This document shows, piece by piece, positions 29,401 through 41,400 of a DNA stretch of 64,000 bases. The stretch's first letter is position 1. Each line of letters begins with the position of its first letter. Location: positions 495,831,370 to 495,895,369 of the forward strand of contig VDFB02270651.1 in NCBI GenBank assembly GCA_007258455.2, given 5' to 3'. A program made the translations under genes and the position numbers. A model generated the notes under the pieces. The model had not been told where the DNA came from. It saw only the letters and a list, made by a program, of their open reading frames with translations, and did no database searches. This DNA comes from Sequoia sempervirens (Eukaryota > Streptophyta > Pinopsida > Cupressales > Cupressaceae).

Positions 29401-32400
29401 GCTGCTTTTTTCCTTAATCGATGCCTTAACAAATATAGTGGGCTGTTTTGTAAATGAACCGCTGCCTCCCAAGTCATAGCCGATGCTTTAATATTAATAC
29501 CCATCGATGGCTGCTAATTGATTTATTTTTGTCTATATTAATATGTATTGTATATTTCTTTATTTTATCATATTTATTTTCTACATCAATTTCATCTATA
29601 TAATTTATATTATTATATTATAATAGTTATAATTATAATAATCTTAAATTGTTAATATTTATTTTGTACTGTTAATATTTATATTCGATAATTATAACCA
29701 TAATATTATCTTATGATAATTGTATAATATTAAATTGTTGATATCTCTTTTTATATTTTTTTAAAATATTTTGTTATTTGCTTATTTATTCATTGGTATT
29801 TTAATGCTTCATATTTTAGTGTTACAATTTTGGAGGCATGACAATTATGTTGCCAAATTAGGAGCAATGGTTCCTTGTGCCTTGGCCCTCTCCAATTCCT
29901 TTTCATCTAGTGATGCAAGAAGTGTCATCTTCGATTTCACCTCTTCTGAGGCCACTATACACGGCTTGGAATTGCGATTAGGAATGCCTAAAAGATGGTA
30001 TCTGAGGCAATTGATGCCTCCACTAAGCTTCTTCAAGCAACATGTACAAATCACAATCCTTGCAACCAATCCCATTGCAGCATATTTCCAAGCAAGGTCA
30101 CAAGCTTCTAGGGGTTTAGTTCCAACAAGATAACTTCCACTCACTAAGTTTGAACCTATCAAGAAAAATGCAATTGCATAATTGAAACAATTTTGGGCTA
30201 AGAAATTGTTTATTATTACTTGAAGAATAGATTACAATATATAGGTGAGGTAAAATACTGTAGACATTAAATGTCTACCTACCAGCTACCTACCAACTAC
30301 AGTTGATAAGATTGACCATTAATACAAGTAGAATATAATATTCTAACACCCTCCCTTAATGGTCAATCGTCAAACTAGCCTACAGAATACAATCTGCAGG
30401 TCAATTGGTCACAAATTCTTCAGAACACTCTGCTGCTACGGAGACCCTCCCTGGATCTGCAGAATGTTGATGACCAAAAGTAACAAAAAAACAGAGAAGG
30501 TTGCCCCTTCTTTAGAAAGCTCTGCAACAAGAGACAAGAGCCTGCCACTGACTCTGCCACGTGAGATGAGTCTGCCACCAACCCTCCCAGAATCTGCAGA
30601 ATTGCTGACCAGAAATCATCACAAAATGTGCAACCTGACGTTGGATAACAGAACTGTTCCTCCCTATCGCTAGAGACACACCGAGAACAGTTGCCACGAT
30701 TTTGAGGATAAATCGGCAAACCATCGAAACTTTTGCAGAGGAGCATGACGCCCAAGAACAGACTGCAAGAAGCTAGTTGTGCAGATGTTCGCCCCAACAA
30801 CTTGAGGTGCGACCAAAATAGACTGCAACAAACCACAATTTTTGAGGAAAAAATCGCCAAACCCAAGATTACAAATCATCGTTTTTTTCGGAAAAAAAGG
30901 TAAAAAACCAGAGAGGAATCCCACGCATTTTGCGAATTACAGAAACCCAAAAAGTAGCGGGCAAGGATCCAAAACACGGATCAGCATACAAAACATCGTT
31001 TTTAAGGAAAAACGGTAAAACCCTTTAGAAACCAGAGAGCCCTCCCGTACAACAGAAACCCTAACTAGGGTAAACAGGAACTGACCCTTAATTTTTGAGG
31101 ATAAAATTATAAACCCTTCCAGAAATTTTTAAAGGGAAAAAATTATGAAAATCCATAAATCCAGATTTTTTTTAATAAGGGAAAAAATATTTAAAAAACC
31201 CACCAAAGGAATCCCATGCAACACTGCGAATTACAGAAGCCCAGAAATAGGTAGCCATCGATTGTCGGCTGAAAAACAGAGGGTTTGGAACCCTAGCCGC
31301 AAGAACAGATCTGCACAGAAATCGAGGCACGGAAAACGAAGCACCCAGAAAAATTGGACAACCCATTTGAGATCTTGAAAAACCCACCAAGAATCTGCAG
31401 TCAGAAAAAAAAATTCGACTTGAAACTGAGGCACAAATTTCGAGGCACAGAAAACAAGGTACCCAGAAAATTTGAAGACCGACCCAGTTGAGATCTCAGA
31501 AAACCCAGAAGGAATCTGCAAGCAAAATAATTTTTCGCCTTGAAACAGAGGGTCAAAACCCTAGACGAAAATTTTAGAACCCTAGGTGGCCATGGATGAA
31601 CCAGAAATTGCAGAAAAATGCAGGAATTTGTCTCAAAATTTTGCCAGAAATCTGTAGCCACCAGAGACGCCACCAAAACGCGGCCAAAAAAATCAGAAAA
31701 TCACGTCTAATAAAAACGCGAAAAACACGATTTTCAGATGCCGAAATCCCATAACAATGCAGAAAAACGCGATTTTCAGCCACGAAAATTGCAAAGAAAA
31801 TGATGGTGCCTTCAGATCCACGATCTCAGACTTCGAACACGAACTGAGCACAAGAAGTCACGATTTTGCAGAGAAGGGTTACGATTTTCTGTGAGAAGAA
31901 ACCCACAAAAATCTCAACAAAAAACCCTCGAATTTTTCAGAACAGGCAGTAACGAAATCTCACGTGAGGATTTTTCACAAATTATAGATTTAAAAATTTC
32001 ACCCAGAAACCCTAGACTAGAAAAAATTTGAATTATGACTTTTTAGTAAAGTACACAAATTTTTAGGGTTTTTTTCTTACGGCTCTAATACCATGAAACA
32101 ATTTTGGGCTAAGAAATTGTTTATTATTACTTGAAGAATAGATTACAATATATAGGTGAGGTAAAATACTGTAGACATTAAATGTCTACCTACCAGCTAC
32201 CTACCAACTACAGTTGATAAGATTGACCATTAATATAAGTAGAATATAATATTCTAACAATATTAACCTGCAATATTGATAAAAATAAAAAAATAGTGTT
32301 TAAAAAAATATATAGCAATTTCAACATGATGTTTTTTTAAATCATGTCAAATTTAAATGCATTTGAAAATTTTAACATATGGCAATAATGTGTGATTGAA

Positions 32401-35400
32401 TTAACGAATTTGACAAAAATAACATCTTTTAACACTAAAATATAAACCCTATATTCCAAAAAAACTGAAAAATTTAAAAACAATTGATTCAAATAAATTT
32501 GTGTAATTGTAAATCATTTAAATTTTAATCAACAAACAAATTTACATAAATTGACTCAATCCAACGCAATTAAATGTCTTACATGCCTATTCGAGAAAGT
32601 GGTTTCACAGATGATCTTGGAAAAGCGGAGTCCCAGGCAATGCGAATTGTGGAAGAGTGGGAGCTTCGTGAAGAGATCTATTGGAAACAGAAGGCTTGGA
32701 TCGATTGGCTCCAGGAAGGGGATAGGAATACTGCCTTTTTCATCATTTTGTGCAAGCTCGTCGTAACATGGGGCACATTTCTTCTCTGGTGACTTCAGAT
32801 GGTTTACAGATCTCCTCTTTGATGGCTATGTTTCAGGAGGCTCGGCAATTTTATTCTGCTCTCTTTGCTGAAGATTCCCTCCTATTGTTGAGGAGGAAAC
32901 TTTGGTCCTTTCTTGCATTCCTTCTTTGATCACCAATATAATGAATGATTCTCTTATCCACGCGATCTTGATGCCAGAGTTAGAAGCGGTCGTGTTTGGT
33001 ATGAATAAAGGTAAAGCTCCAAGTCCGAATGGCTTCCCTGTTGAGTTTTTTCAGGAGTTTTGGGATATCATCAAGCTTAATCTGTGGGAAGTTGTTTGGG
33101 AGTCTCTTTCTAGTAAGCAGATGCTTCGGGCCATGAATTCTACTTTCTTGGTTCTCATTCCCAAGAAGGAAGGTGCTGATAAGCTTGAATTTTTTCGACC
33201 TATTGCTCTTTGTAATGTGTTGTATAAGATTATCACTAAGTTGATTGCAGAGAGGCTCAAAACTTGTCTTTCTGTGGTGATCTCTGATGAACAAGGAGGT
33301 TTTGTGGCTGGCAAACAAATTCTTGATGGGGTGGTGGTGGCTTCTGAGGTTATTTATTCTATGGCAACTTCTAAAGAAAGATCTATGTTCATCAAGTTAG
33401 ACATGGCCAAGGCTTATGACAGAGTCAAATGGAGTTTTCTTCAGAAAACTCTCTTAGCTTTTGGTTTTAGTCCTGATTGGGTGAGTTGGACCATGAGTTG
33501 TGTTACTTCTTCTTCATTCTTTGTTATTATGAATGGAGAACCTTCTGAGCATTTTAGTGCGTCCAGGGCCTTCGCCAAGGGGATCCTCTCTCCCCTTATC
33601 TGTTTATTATATGGTTGAGGGTCTGGGCCGCTCTCTTAAGTTTCGTGCTTCACAGGGATTGATTCATGTGTGGCAACGGGGTAATGGTTTACCACAGCTC
33701 TCACATCTCCAGTTTGTGGATGACATTGCTCTTATGGGTTTGGCTCATCTTCGGGAAGTTGAATCCTTCAGACAAGCCTTGGATATTTATCTTGCAGTTT
33801 TAGGTCAGAAAGTTAATGATCATAAATCTTCTATTTTCTTCTTTAACACTCCTCCGACTATTCAACAGCGTATTGCTGACATTTTGCGATTTCAAATCGG
33901 GCCTCTCCCCTTTGTTTATCTGGGTATTCCACTTACTGTTGGTAGACATCCAAGGTCCTCTTGGCAGATTTTACTTGATAAGTTGCGGCAGAAGGTGAAT
34001 CATTGGACTCATCATTGGTTATCTTCTATTGCTCGCTTGACTCTTCTAAAATATGTTATTCAAGCCCTTCCTATATACAGATGCTTTGTTCAAGCTACTC
34101 CCATGTACTTTCTCTGGGAATTTGATGCTCTTTCTCGTCAATTTCTCTAGAATGGTAATTTATCCACTACAAAATGGAGCTTAGTTAAGTGGGAAACTAT
34201 GTGTCAGCCTAAGGAAGAGGGCGGCCTTGGCTTGCGTTTTGCTATCTTGAATGGGCAAGCTCTTGCGGCTAAGTTATATTGGCGGTGGTGCTCTAGCCAG
34301 GATCAACTTCGGGCCCATATCCTCACCCATAAGTATCTTAAGGATGTTAATGTGCTTGATGTTCCTTGCTTTCCTTTGGCTGGAAGGGGTTCTATGATCT
34401 CGAATACTTTGAAACTTGGGGCTCAGCTAGTTAAGAAGGGTCTTTTCTGGATATGTCATTCGGGATCACAAGCTCTTTTTTGGCTCAACTCGTGGGATGG
34501 TCATCCTTCTATCCTTTCTACTCATCCTCACTTGCAGTCCCTTTGTGATATTTTTAACGTTGTTCGGTGGGTCACTGTTGATCATTATAAGATTGCTCAT
34601 GGTTGTGGCCTGGTTGATCAGTATCGCTGGAAACTTCCTTCTAAATGGCCTCCTGGAGGTCGGCGGAGGAAAGGGTTGAGTTGGCCCAGATTCTTGAGTC
34701 TCGGGAATGCACTACATTAGCTGGGAATGATGTGCTAGCTTGGGCTAGTAGTGATGTGTCTGGGAAGTTTTCTATCTCTGCTGGGTATGGTGAGCTGGTG
34801 CAGCAAACGTTTGGGGACATTCAGGTTTCCTGGTCGAAGCACGTTTGGTACAAGTTCTCTTGGCCCAAATGCAATTTTTTCTTATGGTTGGTGGTCCACA
34901 ATCGGTGTCTTACCTGGGATAATTTATGCAAGTGCAGTTTTCAGGGCCCTTCGGTGTGTGTGTTATGTTGTGCTAGTGAAGAGAGTGTCTCTCATCTCTT
35001 CTTCCAATGCACCTTTTCTAGACATATCTGGCATTTGTGGTGGGAGGTGTGGAATCAAGCTTGTTGGCATGCCACGTCTCTGGCTAAGTTCTTTGATTGG
35101 TGGGGCAAGGCCCCAGTTAAAACCTCATTTCTTCAAGTTGCTTGGACTCTTGGCCCTTCCTTTATTCTTTGGCATATCTGGTTGGAGAGGAATCGACGGA
35201 TCTTTCAAGACAAGCTATTAGAGGCCCAGCATTTGTGGCAGAAGATTCTCCACTCTTTGGGGGAAACTGTTTTGGCAAAGTGTAACCTTTTGGAGGCTAT
35301 GGATCCTACTAGTGTTAGTTGCTACACCCGTCTCCATCTTCCTCCTCCGCACACCCAGCTCATGAGCAAGAGATTTGGACACCCTCTCCGGAAGATCAAC

Positions 35401-38400
35401 AGGGTGGGGAGGTGGAGCCCTCCTCCGCAAGGCAGTCTGAAAATCAACACGGACGGGTCTTCGAGAGGCAACCCTAGTCCTACTAGTATTGGTGGAGTGG
35501 GCAGAGATAGCATGGGGATTGTTCAGTTCATTTTTTCTATTTTTAAAGGTCATCATACCAATAATTTGATGTAGGCTTTAGCTATTTTGCATGTTGTGGA
35601 GTGTGCTTGTGCTCTTGGTTGGAGACATCTGATCTGTGAGTCAGACTCACAAGTGGTGGTGCATATGTTGACTCGGCAGTATTTTGAGGATGTTAGTTGG
35701 AGATTGGTGTTGGTGGTCAATCAGATTCTTCATTTGTGTGACTCTTTGGAGTCTGTTACTTTTACTCATATCCCTAGGGAGTGGAATGGAGTTGCCGATA
35801 GTCTGGCCAGATGGGCTTCTAATCACATGCAAAATTGGAACATTAGAGAGAAGGATCAATTACCTATAGATTTGTTTCATCAATTGGATCACTTAGTGGA
35901 ACTTGATAGGGCTGTTTGATGCCCCTGCTTTGTATTTTTTCTGAGTTGAATAAATTTTTACCCCTCCTTTATTTCAATTAAAAAAAATACGTCTTACATG
36001 CCTAAAAAATTAGAAATGATTTATATATTTATATGCTTGTAAAAAAAGGAAAACAAAATGAACTAATGTAATGCAAATCCAAAATTCCAGAAAATTGTTC
36101 TTCAAATCTCCTAAGAATCATTCCAATTTGCTCTTGAATGCTCTAATGCTACTATTTTCAACATGGGTAAAAGGGGGTTTTAAAGGTAATAAATAGTGTG
36201 TTTTATGTGTCTAGCACATGTTTTTTGCACAGCAAGATTTTGACAAGTTTTTCATAAAACTCAAAAACTCCAACAATGATACCCTGCAAGTAAACACTTT
36301 GAATACTCACCATCTAGAAAAACTCACAAGTACTCAGCAACTCACCAAGTTTGCAAACTATGCCCCTAAATATGTTTATGCTTTGTTGTCCTTTTCTGCT
36401 GATTTGTTTATTAAATTTAATTCTTTGTGAGGGTTGCATATTCTAGGTAATGTTTGCTCTACAAGATTGAAATGATTCTGGTCCAAGTATTTAGAGCCCA
36501 AAAAGTATATATTTAAGAAGATTGTTGCTTTTACAAAAGGTTGGATGTGATGCTAAATCCTTTGCCCTTGAGTCTAAAACCCACCATGTCTGTGGTGAAA
36601 TTGAATCTTTTATGCATTTATTTTTTGGTTGCTCCTTTGCTAAAACTGTATGGCATTGTTTCCTTCCCATTCAGTCTAGTTGTACAGGTTAACTCTTCTA
36701 TTAAGTGACTTGATTTTCTTTTTGGTAAAATTAAGTGTGCTTCCCTTCACTCTAATTTTACAGATTTGTTGCGACTTGTTTCTTCATTTAAAATTTTGTT
36801 GTTTATTTGGATTGAAAGAAATAAAGAAGTGTTTCAACGTTACAGACAGTTACTGCCTTTTCATATGAAGTCACCGTTTTTGTTGTTGCATATGATGTTG
36901 CTCTGCAGGTGCCTAGGAAGAAAGATGGCATCAAGAAGTTCATGCACGATGTATCCTAATGCTTGGTTGCTGAAGTGTGTCTATTACGCAAGTAATTGGT
37001 AAATTATTTGATATATTAACAAGAGCGAGACGCTCAATAAATAATTACAAGATTTACAAAGAGCCGGAAGGATAAGATCGGAGACGATCTTATCTTCAGA
37101 AAAAGCAGGAAGTTTCTAAAAGAAACTTCAGATAAGATCTCGGACAACAAGGACGATCTTATCAGGATATTTTACAATATTTTACAATATTGAGCATTAA
37201 TAAATAAATAACATTATTTTAATACCCTCCCTTAATGCTCAATCTATTTACTACACCAAGATGCCCCCTGAATTTTACAAACTTATCTGTACTGAGCGAC
37301 TTGGTGAGAATGTCTGCTGTCTGATCCTCTGTCGGAACATACAGCAACTGAACTGATCCGTCTTCAACCAGCTTCCGAATGAAATGACAATGAGTTTCCA
37401 CGCTTGGTTCGCTCATGGAAGACCGGATTCTTGGCAAGTTTGAGAACTCCTGATTATCAGCAGAACAAGGAGTTCAGACTGCTTTGAGATATTTAGACAT
37501 TCAGAAGCATCCTACAAGCCAACCGCCTCACATGTCGCTTTTATCGCTCCCCTATACTGGCTTCGTCGGTGAGAGAGCCACCGTCACGCTTCTTACTAGT
37601 CCATGTGACCGCATCCTCGATCCTAAACCGAACACATACCTGATGTTGATTAATAACCGGGACCCGCCATCCGGAATTCTATGGAACCCACCGAAGCTTA
37701 GGATCGTGGACTCGGTGTTAAGAGTCCAAAATCGAGTGCTCTTCACATAACGCGAAGACACGCCATTATACTCCAATGATCGCCTCTTTGGGTCATAAGC
37801 CGTGATATGTAGCTCTTCCACGAAAACTCCAAATCTGTGTCTAGTAGGCAAAGAAGATAGATGAGGCTGCCTTACCAGTTGCCCGAATAATGTCGAATGC
37901 CACAAAGTGAATCTACTTTAGCCTTGGCCAATTTAAGCTCCTTTTTCCATTGGTGTAGAGGCGCTTCTTGTAATTCCGTGATTCGAACTTATCCGTAAGA
38001 CTTCTCGAAAGCATACTTGACTGAGATGGTAATGTCGCTCACCGCCAAACCTCAACACCTAAACAATAATGCAGGAGGCCCAAGTCTGTCATGTCAAAAG
38101 TTTTGCACAAGTCCTGTTTGATCTCAGTGATCAAATGTGCTGAACTGCCGGTAATGATCAAGTCATCCACATAGACAACAACAAGCAAGATCTCATTACC
38201 AATATTCTTGACATACAGGTTCGAGTCAGATGGACACCTCTGAAAACCATGATCTGTGAGGTACGTGTCAATCTTAATGTACCAAGCTCGAGGAGCCTGT
38301 TTCAGGCCATAGAGTGCCTTGACCAATCTGCACACCTTCTGTTCTTGACCAGCAACTTTGAAACCTGGAGGCTGCGTCATGTATACTTCCTCCTTCAACT

Positions 38401-41400
38401 CACCGTTGAGGAAAGCACTCTTCACATCCATTTGATGGACCTTCCAACCAAATTGGCTGCTAAGGCAAGGACGAGTCGTATGGTACTCATTTTGGCTGTA
38501 GGAGCAAAGGTCTCTTTATGTCATCAATGCCTCTTTCTCGTGAGAACCCCAAGTAACTAGACGAAGCTTTGTAACGGTCAAGGGTTCTCACACTTTGTAC
38601 TTCACCTGTACACCCATTTGCAGCTAATGGGCTTCTTCCCCGGAGGAAGATTGGAAAGAACCCAAGTGTGATTCTTCTGAAGACTCTGGTATTCTAATTC
38701 CATCGCCTTTTCCCACTCAAGTATCCCTTTTGCCTCTGAATATGTCTGAGGCTCATAAACACCGGAATGCTGGCCGAGCAAAATTCTACCGTAGGACCCG
38801 CTGTTTGCTCGGTTGGATGATCTACCCCTCAAATGAGCTCACATGAAGATCACTGGAGGTCTTAGCCTCCACCATTTCGGTCGGAGAGTAGATGTGCCAA
38901 CATCAGATGCAACAGGAGGAGCTGGATCTAGCTGTGGATCTGGAACAGGTTCAGCAGGGAGATTATCATCTGGAGGAAACTCAAGTTGAGCATCATCAAA
39001 GACTAGGTCTTCGTCATCCCTCCCATCAGGTGGACCTAATGGAAGTCGGACACTCATATCAGGACCCTGTAGAGGCTGATCCTCTGAATGCTGAACAGGT
39101 GAGGAAGAGTGAAATGGACCTCATTCCTCATCAAAGACAACATCTCGACTGAAGATAAGACGATCAGTGTCTATATCAATCAGCCTATATGCCTTGTGAT
39201 TGTCACTGTACCCTGTGAACATGAGTTTCTGGCTCTTGGAGTCCAGCTTAGTGCGCTTGGCCTCTGGAATCCAAACATACACAAGGGAGCCAAAACTTTC
39301 AAATGACTGATCCTAGGTTTGCGACCAGACCAAACTTCCTCAGGAGTCTTTCCCTTAACAGCATGAGTGGGTGACCTATTAAGGAGATTGCACTACGTAC
39401 TGACCACGCCTGTGCAAAACCAGTAGGACTAAGCTGCAACATGGAGCTTGTGCCATCTCAACAATCGTACGATTGCGTCGCTCTACAACACCGTTTTGCT
39501 GAGGAGTGTAGGGTGTGGTTAACTGACGTTTTATCCCATGAGTATCACAGAAGTTGGAGAATGCACTAGAACAGAATTTCCCCCCATTATCTGACCTAAG
39601 AGTTATAAGACTAGAACTGGACTCTTTTTCAACTAAGGCCTTAAACTTCTGAAATACATTAAAAACCTCTGATTTCTGTTTAAGAAAGTACACCCACATT
39701 TTCCTACTATAGTCATCAACAAAAAGTAGAAAGTATTTGCAACCAGTTACAGAAGAAACAGATATAGGGCCACAAATATCAGCATGAACTAATTGAAGTA
39801 CCTTAGAAGCCCGCCAAGAGTCGCCATCCTTGAACGGTGTGCGATGCTGCTTCCCAGCCTGACAAGCACCACAAACGCCCTGATGCTGAGTCTGAATGTC
39901 AGGTAAGCCATCAACAAGTCCCTCCCGAGCAAGCTGAGAGAGATAGGGCACGTTCAAGTGCCCGTACCGCTAGTGCCAAAGACTGGTGACAGCTGAATTT
40001 CTGGCTGCCAAGGCTAACTCCGGAGAATCACCAGTGTCCACAAGCCTGTAAAGGCCATGATCCTCTATCCCAACGGCCACTGTTGTGCGAGTTTCTCGAT
40101 CAACAATCGAACATCTATGCGAGCTGAATACCACATCCATCTGGGGAGAATGCCGCATAATCTGACTGACTGAGAGAAGATTGAGCTCAATATCAGGTAC
40201 ATAATACACGTTGAGGAATATGAGATCCCTCCCGCCAGACTGAACCTGAACAGTGCCTGTGCCGACAACTGTGTATTCCTCCCCTCCTCCAAAGATTACT
40301 GAGTCAGTGCAAGGGGAAAAGTTTGTGAACCAATCACGCCTATGTGAGAAATGACGCGAGGCACCCGAATCAATGTACCAAGCAGAGGACTTGACATGGT
40401 CTGCGGGCCTTTTTGCCATCAGTGCATAAAAGGAAGATTCCTTCTGCTCAGAGTGCTCGGCGACATTCGCTTTCTGAAACCCTCCCTGCTTCTTTTGCTC
40501 AGAAGCCAAACGAGCACGGCAATCTTTCTTGATGTGGCCAAATTTATGACAGTAATTGCACTGTATATTTTTCTTCTTCGGACTGGTGGAGCGCTGACTT
40601 GAGCCTTTCTGCTGTGAAGGCTGACCTTTACCATGATGCTTTGACTGAGTTTTTGCTGCAAAGGCCTGCTCCGTGGAGGATGATGAATCACTGCTACCGA
40701 ACTGTTGTCTCCAGCGATCCTACTGCAACAGGATAGTGCACAAATTCGGAAACTTGAGATCAACATTAGCAGACGTAATGTTGAGGGTCTCTATGAAATG
40801 TTCATAGGACTTCGGTAAGCTCTTTAGGGTGATCACAACCATGTCTTCCTCCTCCATTTTCCGACCAATCGCCTCCAAATGATCTCTGATCTCCTGGATT
40901 TTATTCAAGTGCGCTTGCAGAGTTGTCTTCTCATCCATCATGATAGAAAACAGCATATTCTTCAAGAAAAACGCACGGCTTTTGTCGGAAGTTTCATGCA
41001 TATCCTTCAAGTGATCCCAGATCTCCTTAGCTGATTTTCGCAGTGGAATCTGAGGGAGCTGATCATCAGTAACCGAAAGCTTAATAAGCATGACGGCTTC
41101 ACGATTCTGCTCATCAAATTTATCCCGATCCTTACCCGCCGCTTCAGGACGAGTAGCGTTGCCGAGGATCATCTGATCAAGGCAGCGGTATTCAAAAATT
41201 GTTAACATCCGCTGCTCTGTACAGTAATTTTTGCCATTAAATTGGACCGCCTCCAAGACAATTGCTTAAACCGGCCATCTTCACGCTTCGAGGCAACAAA
41301 AACGAGGTACCGAAGAGGATACCCAACCGAGGCAATCAGCAAGTAAAAACAGTGATATCTGTGTACAGATCAAGTAGAAAAGTACAAAATGTACCTGATG

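Larger units (their letters stand above)
24320..30162 (-). pseudogene. hAT-superfamily transposase relic, split by two solo LTRs
   Basis: Read on the minus strand from 30162, the first part is a BED-type zinc-finger segment (LAWKYAAMGLVARIVICTCC, then GGINCLRYHLLGIP) at 29849-30162. After a solo LTR come FFVPRNLYGAQPS and LSFNVARSPYW, then a DUF659-like region (27241-27690) including a VVIDNVTAYMVAERLL segment. Next is CLVDGEQNAMGYIYEAMD up to 26710. After a second solo LTR the frame resumes exactly with RAKKAIQNYHRG (25219 down). A probable intron follows, then the dimerisation segment GNWSLFDAMHTKKCN and QQHCNDLVFIQC (24540-24790). Numerous stops make it a pseudogene. hAT transposases are nuclear cut-and-paste enzymes; this one is inactive. 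No terminal inverted repeats were identified. Confidence 0.85.
30183..32259 (-). mobile_element. Short non-autonomous LTR retrotransposon (TRIM/SMART-like)
   Basis: The two 166-bp LTRs (30183-30348 and 32094-32259) have canonical TG...CA ends and differ at one base (c versus t in aata(c/t)aagta). Orientation is minus: a primer-binding site resembling initiator-Met tRNA (TGGTATTAGAGCC) adjoins the right LTR, and a purine tract AAGGGAGGG adjoins the left one. The 1745-bp interior has no gag or pol similarity. Flanking 5-mers are ATAAT and ATATT, an imperfect duplication. The interior shares acgcg/gaaaaacgcg words and the purine tract with the Copia element at 36982. Inference: it is mobilised by such an element. 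Confidence 0.88.
32590..35990 (+). mobile_element. 5'-truncated LINE (L1-type) with RT, zf-RVT and RNase H
   Basis: Only the 3' part of ORF2 remains; there is no endonuclease and no ORF1. Reverse-transcriptase motifs are visible: FRPIALCNVLYKIITKLIAE, KLDMAKAYDRVKW, FVDDIALMG and YLGIPLTVG. A zinc-finger region follows (FLWLVVHNRCLTWD, then LCCASEESVSHLFFQC). A plant-type RNase H is last (NTDGSSRGNP, LICESDSQVVV, HIPREWNGVADSLA), ending at 35919. The frame changes near 32735, 32890, 33600 and 34660, and there are stops at 34150 and 35574, so it is dead. It ends in an A-rich tail (35980). An exact 14-bp target duplication, GTCTTACATGCCTA, lies at 32576-32589 and 35991-36004. Confidence 0.93.
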
